Assembly: GCF_003258365.1 (NCBI RefSeq)
Contig: NZ_QHKM01000006.1
Span: 222,072-286,071 of the forward strand
Source of the DNA: Hymenobacter edaphi
GTDB lineage: Bacteria; Bacteroidota; Bacteroidia; Cytophagales; Hymenobacteraceae
DNA: 64,000 nt
Reading direction: 5' to 3'
Shown here: piece after piece, positions 10,181-19,956 of the stretch
How positions within the stretch are numbered: position 1 is the stretch's first letter
Layout of the letters: each line of letters opens with the position of its first letter
Made by a program: the position numbers and the translations under genes
Notes under the pieces: model-generated
What the model was told of the DNA's origin: nothing
The model's database searches: none
The model's input: only the letters and a program-made list of their open reading frames with translations

Positions 10181-12388
10181 TCAGCGGCTGAGTTCCTGGA
10201 AATACCGCCGGGCCAGCGGCGGGGCGGGGGCGCGCTGGGGGGCGGGCGTAGGAGGCGGGAGCAGCTGCGTCAGCGCCCGCTCCACGGCATCGAGGTCGGC
10301 GGGAGCTGCGGGCCGGGCGGCCTGCACCTGGCCGAGCAGCCGGCGCCAGGCGCGTAGCGCCGGCAGGGCACGGCCGGGCTCCCGCAGGGCGGCGCTGCCC
10401 AGATCCTGGCCGGCGGGCCGCAGGCGGGCCAGGTCGGCCGGGGCGGGGCGCCGCCCGGCGCGGTAGGCGGCCAGCAGCGGCAGAGCGCGGCGGATGGCAA
10501 GGTGGGTTTCGGACACGGTTTGCTGGCCCTGGCGGCGCGGGGCGGCGGCCTTGCTCAGGTCGCCGGTGAGGCGCTTTTCGGCTTCGGGCAGCGGGGGCAG
10601 CTCCACGCCCGATTTGCGCACGTACAGGCGCGTCTGCTGCTGCACCTGCTTGAGCAGGCGCAGGGCGCGGTTTTCGTAGGGCAGAGCCTCGGGCAGCTGG
10701 GCCAGGCGCAGGCGCAGCTCGGCGTCCCACATCTGGCTGAGCACGGCGCGCAGCTTGGCTTTCACCTGGGGTTCAAGAAAACCGGCGGTTTCGGCGTCGT
10801 CGTGCAGGTGCTGGTAGGGCGTGAGCAGGCTTTCGGCGGTGGGCAGACCGCCTTCGGCCGTGGGCGCGGCGGCGTGATGGTCGTGCCCGTCGTCGTCGGT
10901 GTGGGCGGCGGGCTCGGCGGAATCGTCTTCGGCAATGGGCAGGGTTTGGGCCGCTTCGGTCATGGCATGGTCGCCTTCCTCGCCGAGAAACTTGCCGTAG
11001 CGGAGGCGCAGGATTTTCTGGTCGTCGCCGAGGCTGTTGGCGCGGGCGCGGAACTCAGCCGGGGGCAGCGTGCGGCGCTGGGCCAGCAGCTTCTCGGTAT
11101 CGATGATGATCTGGCGCTGGCTGCGGAAATAAGCCGGCATCTGGTTGACGCCGAGCGAAATGGCGGCCACGTCGTCGGCCGTGGCGGCGGTGTCCTGCCA
11201 CTGCACCAGGGCGGCATCGGTGCGGGTGCGGTGGCCGGCGGCGTCCCAGGCCTCGGCGTACACGTACAGCTCGTCGCCGTAGGTGAGGCCGAGGGCGGGC
11301 AGGCGCAGAATGGTGGCGGTGCGGTGCTGCCGGGGCTGGCTGCGCAGGCCGGGGCTGAGGTCCATTACCACTTCGCGAAACTTCACCGCCTCGCCCGTGC
11401 CCTGGGCGGTGGTGACAACCAGCCGGGCCCGGGTCAGGCCGTAGTCGTCGCGGAGCTCGGTGCGCACCGTCACCGCGGGCGGCTGGCGGCGCTCAAGCAG
11501 CGTGTAGGGCCGCGGGGCCAGCAGGCGCAGCGTCGGGGCCGCGTCGGGCTGCACGTCCACCGCGTAGTCGTCGGACGGGCGGCCGGCCACTTGCAGGCGG
11601 TACAGCGCCGAGCGGGTGAAGCGGTACTCGGCCACGTAGGTCGCCGCCTGGCCGGCCACGGCCCGAAACGACACCGGCCGCTGCCCCGCCAGCAGCAGCT
11701 GCGGCGCGGGCCCCGGGCCGCTCAGGCGCAGCGTCCAGCGCACCAAGGAGCCGTAGGGGCAGCGAAACGACAGCTGCGGCGCAGCCGCGGCGGCCCGCCG
11801 GGTGTAGGCGGGCGGCACGATGCGCACCGCGGTGCCGAGCAGACGCGGGGCCGGCACCGCTGCGGCAGGAGGCAGCGGCGCCGACGGGAAGTGGGGGGCC
11901 AAGTTCGGGGCCGCCGGTGCGGCGACGGGCGGCCACTGCCACAAGGCCGCGCCCAGCAGGGCAACCAGGGCCGTCGGCAGCAACCGCCACCGCCACGGCC
12001 CGGGCAGGGCGGCGGCCAGCGGCAACGCCACTACCCGCTCGGCCACGCGCTGCTGCTGCAGCTGCCCCAGCAGGGTGGCCGGCTCGGTCAGCAGCAGGCC
12101 GGTGCTGTCTTCCAGCTCCGGAAAATGCCGGTCGAGGCGCCGGGCCGCCCAGGCCGCATCGACGCGCCGCAGCGGCCAGAGCGCGGCGGCCAGCAGCGCG
12201 AGCCCGGCTGTGCCAATGCCCAGCAGCAACGGCAGCTGCGGCGGCCAGCGGTGATAGGCGCCGGTGAGGGCCCAGGCCGCGGCGGCGGTCAGCAGGCACA
12301 GGGAAAGCTGCGTTTGGGTGCGGTAGCGGCCCCGGGCCCGCTGCAGGACAAGGCGGGCCGCCACCGGCGTAGAGGGAGTCGGCGTCAT
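10181..12388 (-). CDS. DUF4175-type membrane protein, 735 aa
   Basis: The N-terminus has two close membrane helices (about 27-45 and 52-70), then DAAWAARRLDRHFPELEDSTGLLL, a pattern common to DUF4175-like proteins of Bacteroidota. A third helix lies near 120-145. A large periplasmic region follows, with beta-rich domains (about 180-400) and then long charged helices (about 420-720, including a His/Asp stretch DDDGHDHH). Its ATG overlaps the stop of the BatA-type gene (ATGA), so the two are translationally coupled. Function is not established, but DUF4175 genes recur beside MoxR-DUF58-BatA, where an envelope maintenance role is suspected. Confidence 0.75.
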   Translation of the reverse strand: MTPTPSTPVAARLVLQRARGRYRTQTQLSLCLLTAAAAWALTGAYHRWPPQLPLLLGIGTAGLALLAAALWPLRRVDAAWAARRLDRHFPELEDSTGLLLTEPATLLGQLQQQRVAERVVALPLAAALPGPWRWRLLPTALVALLGAALWQWPPVAAPAAPNLAPHFPSAPLPPAAAVPAPRLLGTAVRIVPPAYTRRAAAAAPQLSFRCPYGSLVRWTLRLSGPGPAPQLLLAGQRPVSFRAVAGQAATYVAEYRFTRSALYRLQVAGRPSDDYAVDVQPDAAPTLRLLAPRPYTLLERRQPPAVTVRTELRDDYGLTRARLVVTTAQGTGEAVKFREVVMDLSPGLRSQPRQHRTATILRLPALGLTYGDELYVYAEAWDAAGHRTRTDAALVQWQDTAATADDVAAISLGVNQMPAYFRSQRQIIIDTEKLLAQRRTLPPAEFRARANSLGDDQKILRLRYGKFLGEEGDHAMTEAAQTLPIAEDDSAEPAAHTDDDGHDHHAAAPTAEGGLPTAESLLTPYQHLHDDAETAGFLEPQVKAKLRAVLSQMWDAELRLRLAQLPEALPYENRALRLLKQVQQQTRLYVRKSGVELPPLPEAEKRLTGDLSKAAAPRRQGQQTVSETHLAIRRALPLLAAYRAGRRPAPADLARLRPAGQDLGSAALREPGRALPALRAWRRLLGQVQAARPAAPADLDAVERALTQLLPPPTPAPQRAPAPPLARRYFQELSR

Positions 12389-13929
12389 GCGGCGGGGCGG
12401 GAAAGGCGGCGCGAAGCCAGTACGCGTTCAAGGCCGAACAGCAGCCCGGCCGCCAGGGCAAACCAGGGGCGCAAGTCGCGGAAGCCGGGCCGTGCGGCTC
12501 CTGCGGGCGCGGCCGTCGTGGGGGCGGAGCCGGCCGTGAGCTGCCGCGCATCGAGGCTGCGCGCCTCCGGCCGGGCCGGGCCCGTTGGCGGGTCGAGCAG
12601 GGTGAGCAGCAGGGCCGGCAGCTGGCCGTCGTCGGGCAGGGTGCTCCACTGCGGGTGAAAGCGGGTGAGCAGGTAGAAATCGGCCCCGCGGCCGCGGCGT
12701 CGCCAGCTCAGCGCGGGCTGGTTGGTTGCGTCGAGCCAGCGCGGCGTGGTGCCGGCCGGCGCCGCGCCGCGGCGCAGCAGGCGGGTGGTGGCCTCCGAAA
12801 GGTCATCGAACGCCACGGTGGCGGGCGCGGCGCGGCCCGGGCCCGGGGCGTCGTGCAGCACTTGCAGGCCCCGCGGCACCTGCCGGCGCAGCTCCGCGGG
12901 CAGCGGCGCATCGGTGAGCCACAGCAGCCAGTCCAGCGAGTCGGCCGCGAAGGCGGCGGCCTGCGCGGCTGGTCGCGTGCTCAGGCGCAGGCCGGCCGGC
13001 AGCGCCGGCGCCGCGGCCCGCAGCGCCGCCTGCACGTAGCGCAGGTCGGTGCGGCGGGAGTGGTCGTAGCCGAGGCCGATGCGCAACGGCCGCGCTACCG
13101 GCACGGCCGCCGCCGGGGAATCGATGACCTGAATGACAAACCCCGCTCCGTCGGGCCGCAGCTGGTGCGGCAGCAAGCCCGGGGCGCGGAGCTGCTGCGG
13201 CAGCTGTCCGGGCCAGGCCAGGCGCTGGCGGCGGAAGCTGCTGCCGGCGGCGTCGCCCCGCCCGATGGTCAGCCACAGCGAATCGGCGGCGGGGCGGGCG
13301 GCGGCCTGCAGCCACGGGCGCGGGGCCGCGTCGGGCGGCAGCAGCTGCCAGCGCAACCGGGCCGGCAGGGCCGGGCGCGAACCGCTGAAATGCGCGAGCG
13401 AAGCCGTGGTGAACAGGTACAGCGGCTGGTCCGGGAAGCTGTCGGCAGCTTCGGCAGCCCGGGGCCAGAACCAGTCGGCCGCAACGGCGGAATCCGGGGA
13501 GGCGGCTGGCCGGCGTTGCAGGCGGGCGGCCGTCGAATCGGGGAGCGGCGGAAAGCCGGGGCCAAACAGGCGCAGCGCGGCCCCGCCCCGGCGCAGCGAA
13601 TCCACCCGGGGGCGCAGCAGCGGCCAGGCCGCCGAGCCCAGCACCTCGGGGCTGACCAGCACCTGCGGCCGGGCCCGGCGGAGCGGCCGCGGCCAGCGCG
13701 GCCCCAGCAGCGCCGCAGCCAGCACCGCTACCACGGCCAGGCGCAACAGCAGCAGGGGCCACTGCGTGAGGTGCAGGCGGCGCATGCGGCGGTTGGCCCC
13801 GGCCGTGAGCCAGCGCAGCGCCCCCACCGGGACCACGCGGCCCGGCCGCCGGTTCCAGAGGTGGATGGCCAGCGGGACCAACAGCCCCAGCAGGGCCCAC
13901 ACGGCGGCAGGATTGGCGAAGAACAGCAA
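12385..13929 (-). CDS. BatA-type aerotolerance protein, 514 aa
   Basis: The first ~80 residues are a classic BatA N-terminal region: LLFFANPAAVWALLGLLVPLAIHLWNRRPG, then a second helix near 58-75. The chosen start is a TTG at 13929 because the family begins right at this segment. A C-terminal helix (about 485-503) is also present. The middle region lies where a von Willebrand A domain would be, but the MIDAS Asp-x-Ser-x-Ser is not seen (QVLVSPEVLGS instead), so metal binding there is doubtful. It is downstream of the DUF58 gene and overlaps the next gene by four bases. Confidence 0.85.
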   Translation of the reverse strand: MLFFANPAAVWALLGLLVPLAIHLWNRRPGRVVPVGALRWLTAGANRRMRRLHLTQWPLLLLRLAVVAVLAAALLGPRWPRPLRRARPQVLVSPEVLGSAAWPLLRPRVDSLRRGGAALRLFGPGFPPLPDSTAARLQRRPAASPDSAVAADWFWPRAAEAADSFPDQPLYLFTTASLAHFSGSRPALPARLRWQLLPPDAAPRPWLQAAARPAADSLWLTIGRGDAAGSSFRRQRLAWPGQLPQQLRAPGLLPHQLRPDGAGFVIQVIDSPAAAVPVARPLRIGLGYDHSRRTDLRYVQAALRAAAPALPAGLRLSTRPAAQAAAFAADSLDWLLWLTDAPLPAELRRQVPRGLQVLHDAPGPGRAAPATVAFDDLSEATTRLLRRGAAPAGTTPRWLDATNQPALSWRRRGRGADFYLLTRFHPQWSTLPDDGQLPALLLTLLDPPTGPARPEARSLDARQLTAGSAPTTAAPAGAARPGFRDLRPWFALAAGLLFGLERVLASRRLSRPAA

Positions 13930-14038
13930 AGGGGCGGTGAAGAACAGTGGGGGAGGACAGACGGCCGCGCGGCGGGCGGGGCTGCTTGGGGCAGTGGCCG
14001 CCGCAAAATAGGCGTCGGCCGTTACATCCGGGAGGCGC

Positions 14039-14923
14039 TCAGCGGGCCGCGCCCTGCCGGCGGCGCAGCACCGTGCGCAGGGCCACGGCCGGCGGCTCGT
14101 CGGTCAGCAGGCGGTGGTAGTCGAGGCCGTGGCCGCGGATGGCCTGCTCGGTCTGGCGCAGCCAGGCTTGCAGCTGTTGCTGGTAGGCGGGGCGCTGGCC
14201 CGGGTCGAGCTGCAGGCGCTGGCCGGTTTCGAGGTCTTCGAGAGTGGCCGCCGCCGGATAATCGAGGGTCAACTCATTGGGCGCCAGCAGGTGCAGGGCC
14301 AGCACGTCGCCGCCGGCGGCGCGCAGCTGGGTGAGCAGGCGGTCGAGCGGGGCGGTCGGCTCCAGGTCGTAGAAGTCCGACACGACGACCGTGAGCGTGT
14401 TGCCCTGGCGGCTGAGCAGCGGCCCGGCCGTGGCGGTGTCGGCGGGCAGCAGGCCGGCGGCCGTGGTGGTGGCCAGGGCGTGAAAAAGCCGCGGCAGCTG
14501 GCCCGCGTCGGCGCGCGGCGGAATGGTGCGCAGCCCGGCCGGGCCGAGCACGTAGAGGCCGGGGGCGTCGCCCTGCTGCTGGGCCACGTGGGCGAGGCCG
14601 GCCAGCAGCAGCCGGGCGTAGGCCAGCTTGCTCACGCCGGCGGCGTCGACGTGGTTCATCGAGGCGCTGGCGTCGAGCACCAAGCGCACCGTCAGGCGCG
14701 TGTCCACGTCCGATTCGCGCAGGTAGTAGCGGTCGGAGCGGGCGGCCAGGCGCCAGTCGAGGCGGCGCAAATCGTCGCCGGGCTGGTAGGGGCGGTACTG
14801 GCTGAACTCCAGGCCCGCGCCGCGCCGCCGGCTGGGGTGCAGCCCGGCCTGGGCGCCGTCGGCCATGAGCCGGGCCACCAGGGGCAGGTTGCCAAGGGCG
14901 AGCAGGGCGGCAGCGTCGAGCAA
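14039..14923 (-). CDS. DUF58 domain protein, 294 aa
   Basis: DUF58 proteins carry a von Willebrand A-like fold and work with MoxR AAA+ ATPases. The N-terminal ALLALGNLPLVARLMADG and the DUF58 core (FSQYRPYQPGDDLRRLDW, about 40-57) are typical, and an intact MIDAS-like DASAS is present near residue 88. No ATG fits. The conserved N-terminus begins at the TTG at 14923, directly beside an 8-nt repeat array. The gene follows MoxR by 116 bases and precedes BatA by 109, all on one strand. It is cytoplasmic by inference, since no membrane helix is seen. Confidence 0.92.
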   Translation of the reverse strand: MLDAAALLALGNLPLVARLMADGAQAGLHPSRRRGAGLEFSQYRPYQPGDDLRRLDWRLAARSDRYYLRESDVDTRLTVRLVLDASASMNHVDAAGVSKLAYARLLLAGLAHVAQQQGDAPGLYVLGPAGLRTIPPRADAGQLPRLFHALATTTAAGLLPADTATAGPLLSRQGNTLTVVVSDFYDLEPTAPLDRLLTQLRAAGGDVLALHLLAPNELTLDYPAAATLEDLETGQRLQLDPGQRPAYQQQLQAWLRQTEQAIRGHGLDYHRLLTDEPPAVALRTVLRRRQGAAR

Positions 14924-14926
14924 AAC

Positions 14927-15039
14927 GGTGGGATGGTGAAGTTGTGAGGTGGTGAGCTGGTAAACTGGTGAGTTTGATGAGCTGATGGCGCAGACTACGC
15001 GGCTTACGCAAGCAGAACGACACTCACCAGTTCACCATC

Positions 15040-15052
<13 letters not shown>
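14927..15052. repeat. Inverted pair of 8-nt-period arrays (junction moxR/DUF58)
   Basis: The G-rich arm at 14927-14975 repeats GTGAnnTG-like octamers (GTGAGGTG, GTGAGCTG, GTAAACTG, GTGAGTTT). The C-rich arm at 15021-15052 is its approximate inverse (ACTCACCA, GTTCACCA, TCTCACCA). The C arm overlaps the 3' end of moxR, whose last codons and stop (GTG AAA TGG TGA) are part of the array. Confidence 0.75.
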
Positions 15053-16017
<965 letters not shown>

Positions 16018-16236
16018 GCGGATCAGAGCGTTAGGGCCAGCGGGTGCTGCAAAGTCAGAAAATCGGGGGGAAAGCTGCGTCGTCAAACGATATTCAAGCC
16101 AGATCAGCGCAAATAAAAGCTCCAAATTTCCCTACTATTGGGCCGGACCGCACCCCGCGCCTTGGTAAGTTACGAGCCGAAACGAGCCGGATGGGCCACT
16201 TTACAATTACCCGCGGACGCCCGCGCAACCCTCCCG

Positions 16237-16893
16237 ATGCAACAGCTTATTATATCGTTACTCGGCGGCGGGCTGCTGGTGCTGCCGCTGGGCACCGCGG
16301 CGCAGCCGCCCGCCGCCGACCCGATGCGGGGCCGGTTCCTGGTCAAGGCCGATGCGCTGCGGCCGGGACTGATTGCGCTGGCGTCGGCCGAAGACGCTTT
16401 TCACGGCGCCTTTCCCGTACGCCTGCACTGGCTGGTGTCGGGGCAGTACTATTTCTCGGCGCGCCGCAGCCTGCAGCTCGACTGGCTGCACCGCGGGGGG
16501 CGGTGGCCCCGGCTCGTGGAAGGCTTCACCCTGCAATACCGGTTTCACGAACTGGCTTTCGATGAGGAAAACCGCCGCCCGGGCTCCTTGTACTGGGCGC
16601 CGCTGCTCGGCTACCGGCGCTTGAGCTGGCCGACCGAACTCCCCACCGTCGACGGCCGCCACCCGCGCGCCGACCGGGTAAATGCCGGGGGCATGGGGGG
16701 CGTGGAAGTGGCCCTGACCAAGCGCCGGCCGCAGCTTACGCTGGATATGAGCCTGGGCACTTCCTACCAGTTTTTTGTGTGGAAAAACCGCGCTTTCGCC
16801 GAAACCAAGCTGTATCACCTGGACCGCAAGTCCTCCCTGGCGGCGGCGCCCGTCAACCTCGATGCGCGGCTGGCCCTGGGCCTGTGCTTCTAG
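16237..16893 (+). CDS. Hypothetical exported barrel-like protein, 218 aa
   Basis: The ATG at 16237 gives a signal peptide ending at ...PLGTAAQ. The mature part has alternating aromatic strands (HWLVSGQYYFSARRSLQLDWL, FTLQYRFHELAF, LTLDMSLGTSYQFF) and ends in a strand with a terminal Phe (LDARLALGLCF), the usual signal for outer-membrane barrel insertion. No named family is recognised. It lies on the plus strand inside the MoxR/DUF4159 cluster, divergent from MoxR and convergent with the DUF4159 gene 22 bases away. It therefore breaks what is otherwise one minus-strand operon. An outer-membrane location is inferred. Confidence 0.75.
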   Translation: MQQLIISLLGGGLLVLPLGTAAQPPAADPMRGRFLVKADALRPGLIALASAEDAFHGAFPVRLHWLVSGQYYFSARRSLQLDWLHRGGRWPRLVEGFTLQYRFHELAFDEENRRPGSLYWAPLLGYRRLSWPTELPTVDGRHPRADRVNAGGMGGVEVALTKRRPQLTLDMSLGTSYQFFVWKNRAFAETKLYHLDRKSSLAAAPVNLDARLALGLCF

Positions 16894-16915
16894 GCCGGCG
16901 TCGGGCGGGGCGGCT

Positions 16916-17539
16916 TCACGCCGTCAGGGCGTAGAGCAGAATATTGACCCCGAACTTGGTGTTGTCCTCGGCCAAAAAGCGCTTGTTGCGAAAGTCGTAG
17001 TCCCACTCGCAGCCGTAGTCCTTGTTGGAGTACAGCACCCCGATGCGGCCCCGGACTTCCACGGCTTTCAGGTAGTCGTGCACCAGGTCGTCGCCCCAGC
17101 CGTTGAGCTCGAAGCTGGTGTTGGGCGGGCCTTCCCGGAAGGTGAAAAACTGCGAGTAGATGGGGTGCGTGTTGGGCAGTTTCTTGAGCGCCCCCGTGCC
17201 GAAGCACTGGCGCATCTGCTCCTCGAATGAGCGGGCAAACAGCCCGTCGATGTCGTGGTTGCAGTCGTCGACGAACACGAAGCCGCCGCCGCGCACGTAC
17301 TGCACGAAGTTTTTTTTCTCGGCCGCCGTGAACTGCACCAGCCGGTGGCCCGAGAGGTAGCAGAACGGGTACTGAAACAGCTCCGCCGAGTCCAGGGCCA
17401 CCACCTTTTCCTTGAGGTTGACCTTGACGGTAGTGTACTCGATGAGGGAGTGCAGCAGGTTGGCGGGCATCCGCTCGTCCACGGCGTCCCAGTCGCCGGA
17501 GCGGTAGCTGAGGCGCACGAAGGTGAAAGGCGTGGGCAT
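16916..17539 (-). CDS. DUF4159 domain protein, 207 aa
   Basis: The start at 17539 gives MPTPFTFVRLSYRSGDWDAVD. An upstream in-frame start would add 30 residues not typical of the family. The DUF4159 core is clear: PANLLHSLIEYTTVKVN, PFCYLSGHRLVQFTAAE, YVRGGGFVFVDDC and GVLYSNKDYGCEWDYD. The fold is class I glutamine-amidotransferase-like, without an obvious catalytic triad. DUF4159 genes are regularly found with MoxR, DUF58 and TldD/TldE in Bacteroidota, and all of these occur within 12 kb here. It is cytoplasmic, as no signal peptide is seen. Its biochemical role is unknown. Confidence 0.9.
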   Translation of the reverse strand: MPTPFTFVRLSYRSGDWDAVDERMPANLLHSLIEYTTVKVNLKEKVVALDSAELFQYPFCYLSGHRLVQFTAAEKKNFVQYVRGGGFVFVDDCNHDIDGLFARSFEEQMRQCFGTGALKKLPNTHPIYSQFFTFREGPPNTSFELNGWGDDLVHDYLKAVEVRGRIGVLYSNKDYGCEWDYDFRNKRFLAEDNTKFGVNILLYALTA

Positions 17540-17852
17540 GAAGAGGGCAGCGCGGGGAAGGTAGTCGGCGGGGCCAAGGACGCAAAAGCGGGACGGTGGT
17601 TGGCCGGCGGCCCCGGGTCGGCGGGGCAAAAGATACGCAACGCGGTCCGGCGGGGCGCCGGCCGGCCGGCAGGCGGCTGGCTTTCAGCGGGCTGGCAAAA
17701 AACCGGCCGGCCGGGCCCCGCGCCGAGGGCGCCCGTATACGGAGGCAGCGCCGGCCGGCGTTCGGTCGAAGTGACCGGGCCCCGCATGATGTGGTTGCAG
17801 GAGCCGCCCCGGCGCCGGAACTTGCCGTGATTTTCCTCTTTTCCGTCTTCGT
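17540..17852. other. Gene-free divergent region, very GC-rich
   Basis: This 313-base region lies between the DUF4159 gene and the divergent barrel gene. It contains a minus-strand promoter candidate at 17627-17635 and several GGCCGGC-rich self-complementary stretches. No convincing gene or RNA was found. Confidence 0.6.
17627..17635 (-). promoter_or_regulatory. Candidate -7 element for the DUF4159 gene
   Basis: On the minus strand TATCTTTTG resembles TAnnTTTG with one extra base. It lies about 88 bases before the start. No clear -33 TTTG is seen. Confidence 0.4.
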
Positions 17853-18482
17853 ATGAAACGCCTATTGTTGTCCGCTCTCGTGAGTGCCCTAGCCGCCTCG
17901 GCCGCCCAGGCGCAGTACTTCGGTATCAAGGGCGGCGTGAATGCCGCCGTGCTCGACGGGGAGCAGATTCAGCAGAATACCCGCTACAACACGTCGTGGC
18001 ACGCGGGCGCGTTCTACAACTACAACCTGGTGGGCCCGCTCTCGCTGCGGCCCGAGGCGCAGTACTCCGTGCAGGGCTCCGAGTTCAAATCCAGCGACGA
18101 GGACTACACTACCCGGCTCTACTACCTGAGCGTGCCCGTGCTGCTCGACCTGAAGCTGGGCCCCGTGCACCTGCAGGGCGGGCCGCAGTTCGGCGTGCTG
18201 CTGCAGGCCGAGCAGAAGGGCACCAAGGTTGTCAGCGTCAGCAACGGCGCGCCCGAGTACGGCTCGGTGCAGCAGCAGGTCACCGATCAGTTCAAGCGCC
18301 AGGACTTCAGCCTCTGCGCCGGCGCCGAAATCGACCTGGGCAAAACCTTCGCCGTGGGCGGCCGCTTCAACGCGGGCCTCAACGACGTGGCCGACTACCG
18401 CGACCTTCGCTCGGTGAACGACGCCCGCCTGAAAAACCGCGTCATCCAGGGCTACCTGGCCATTAAGTTCGGCGGGCGCTAG
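17853..18482 (+). CDS. porT-like outer-membrane beta-barrel protein, 209 aa
   Basis: The signal peptide MKRLLLSALVSALAASAAQAQ is followed by FGIKGGVNAAVLDG, the usual first strand of the Bacteroidota OMP_b-brl_2/PorT family. The family's RPEAQYSVQGSEF, YYLSVPVLLDLKLG and LQGGPQFGVLL follow. The last strand (GYLAIKFGGR) is amphipathic. It is the first of three consecutive related barrel genes. The next start is 15 bases after its stop, so cotranscription is likely. The family is predicted to form small outer-membrane barrels, and substrate or partner is not known. Confidence 0.88.
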   Translation: MKRLLLSALVSALAASAAQAQYFGIKGGVNAAVLDGEQIQQNTRYNTSWHAGAFYNYNLVGPLSLRPEAQYSVQGSEFKSSDEDYTTRLYYLSVPVLLDLKLGPVHLQGGPQFGVLLQAEQKGTKVVSVSNGAPEYGSVQQQVTDQFKRQDFSLCAGAEIDLGKTFAVGGRFNAGLNDVADYRDLRSVNDARLKNRVIQGYLAIKFGGR

Positions 18483-18496
18483 TGGCCCCTCGGCGT

Positions 18497-19168
18497 ATGA
18501 ACAACGCAACTGCCGCGCTGCTGCTCAGCGGCACGCTGCTGGCCGGCGGCGCCCGGGCCCAGGCCCCCACCACCGGGCTGCGCTTCGGGGTGCGGGCCGG
18601 CCTGAGCCTGGCCACGCTCAAGGGCACCATCAACGAGGGCGCCCGCCACCGGCCGGGCGCGGCGGCCGGCGTGCTGATGCAGTGGCGGCCCGGCGCGCCC
18701 TTCGCGCTGCAGGCCGAGGCGCTGTTTGCGCAGCAGGGCTGCCGCAGCAAGTACGAAGTAGCGGGCACGCCCTTCGACAACCGCGTGCGGTTGAACTACC
18801 TGAACGTGCCGGTGCTGGCCAAGGTGTACCTGGGCCCGGTGCTGCACCTGCACGTCGGCCCGCAGCTGGGCGTGCTGCTTACGGCCCGCCGCCGCGGGCA
18901 GGTGAGCTACTCCCCGATGCGCGGCTACACCACCGTCGACGCCAATGTGCGCGACGACTACCGCAACGACGTGGCGTTCTGCGCCGGTATCGGGGCCGAC
19001 CTGCCCCGGGGCCTCACCCTGACGGCGCGCTACACCCACGGCTTCACCGATATCAACAACAACGAGGTCGACCAGCTGGCCCGCCGCGCCAGCGGCATCG
19101 GCGGGCTCTACAACCGCTCGGTGCAGCTGGGGGTGGGCTACTTTTTCGGTTTCCGGCCCGTACAGTAA
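18497..19168 (+). CDS. porT-like outer-membrane beta-barrel protein, 223 aa
   Basis: The start at 18497 gives a short signal peptide ending in GARAQA. A GTG overlapping the previous stop would add five residues. It shows the same family marks as its neighbours: LRFGVRAGLSLATLKGTINEGA, LQAEALFAQQGC, RLNYLNVPVLAKVYLG and VGPQLGVLL. It is closest to the next gene, sharing GTINxGA, AQQGC and LNYLNVPVLAKVYLG, and more distant from the previous one, so a local duplication is likely. It ends in a barrel-type strand. Role unknown. Confidence 0.85.
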   Translation: MNNATAALLLSGTLLAGGARAQAPTTGLRFGVRAGLSLATLKGTINEGARHRPGAAAGVLMQWRPGAPFALQAEALFAQQGCRSKYEVAGTPFDNRVRLNYLNVPVLAKVYLGPVLHLHVGPQLGVLLTARRRGQVSYSPMRGYTTVDANVRDDYRNDVAFCAGIGADLPRGLTLTARYTHGFTDINNNEVDQLARRASGIGGLYNRSVQLGVGYFFGFRPVQ

Positions 19169-19224
19169 AGGCCGGGTCATTAGCGGCCTTATCTTGCCGG
19201 GAAATGCATTTTTCTCGTTTCCTT

Positions 19225-19878
19225 ATGTTCAAAATTACCAGTCTACTTGCCGGCGCGCTGCTGGCGGCCGGCGCCGCGCAGGCCCAGACGACCGGCACGC
19301 AGTTCGGCCTCAAAGCCGGGCTGACCAATGCCGTGCTCGATGGCACCATCAACACCGGGGCCGAGCCCAAGAACGGGTTCCACCTCGGCGGCTTTGTGCG
19401 GTGGCGGCCCTCCGCCCGCTTTGCCCTGCAGCCCGAGCTGGTGTACGCGCAGCAGGGGTGCGACACGCGGGTGGTCAACACAGTGCCCTTCGAGGGCCAG
19501 ATCAAGCTGAACTACCTGAACGTGCCGATTCTGGCCAAGGTCTACCTGGGCAAGGTCTTCAACCTGCAGGCCGGCCCGCAGATCGGGTTTCTGCTCGGCG
19601 CGCAGCGCGAGGGGCAGGTTATGTACTCCACCGTGTCGGGCTACAAAAGCGAGAAAGTGGACGTGCGCGACGACTACAAAAACGACCTGGCCCTGTGCGG
19701 CGGCCTCGGCGCCGACCTGCCGTTTGGCCTGATCGTGGCCGCCCGCATCAACTACGGGCTCACCGACATCGACAAAAACCCCGTGACCCGCGCCATCCGC
19801 GACTCCGACTCCATCATCGGCGGGCTGCACAACCGCAGCCTGGAATTCTCGCTGGGCTACGCCTTCGGGGGCAAATAG
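19225..19878 (+). CDS. porT-like outer-membrane beta-barrel protein, 217 aa
   Basis: Two in-frame ATGs exist (19204, 19225). The second gives a clean signal peptide (MFKITSLLAGALLAAGAAQAQ), and a TATCTTGC -7-like element at 19190-19197 fits transcription starting just upstream. The mature protein carries the same motifs as the 18497 gene (LKAGLTNAVLDGTINTGAEP, VYAQQGC, LNYLNVPILAKVYLG, AGPQIGFLLGAQREGQVMYS). It ends in SLGYAFGGK. The two are clearly paralogous. Its own promoter suggests it can be expressed apart from the upstream pair. Confidence 0.85.
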   Translation: MFKITSLLAGALLAAGAAQAQTTGTQFGLKAGLTNAVLDGTINTGAEPKNGFHLGGFVRWRPSARFALQPELVYAQQGCDTRVVNTVPFEGQIKLNYLNVPILAKVYLGKVFNLQAGPQIGFLLGAQREGQVMYSTVSGYKSEKVDVRDDYKNDLALCGGLGADLPFGLIVAARINYGLTDIDKNPVTRAIRDSDSIIGGLHNRSLEFSLGYAFGGK

Positions 19879-19897
19879 CGCATTGCCGGCCATCAGG

Positions 19898-19937
19898 CAA
19901 CACGCCCCGCGCTGCTCTGGCAGGGCGGGGCGTGTTG
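19898..19937. terminator. Hairpin between convergent barrel and tldE genes
   Basis: A 13-bp stem (19898-19910 with 19925-19937) with a 14-base loop lies 20 bases from each stop. There is no T tract, so termination is inferred from position. Confidence 0.55.
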
Positions 19938-19956
19938 CTGGGGGCACCCGGGGAGG

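Noticed and set aside
10502..12658. A 718-residue plus-strand open frame
   Set aside because: It is antisense to the DUF4175-type gene, has an unnatural Gly/Arg/Gln-rich composition and no domain. It is a shadow of GC-rich codon use.
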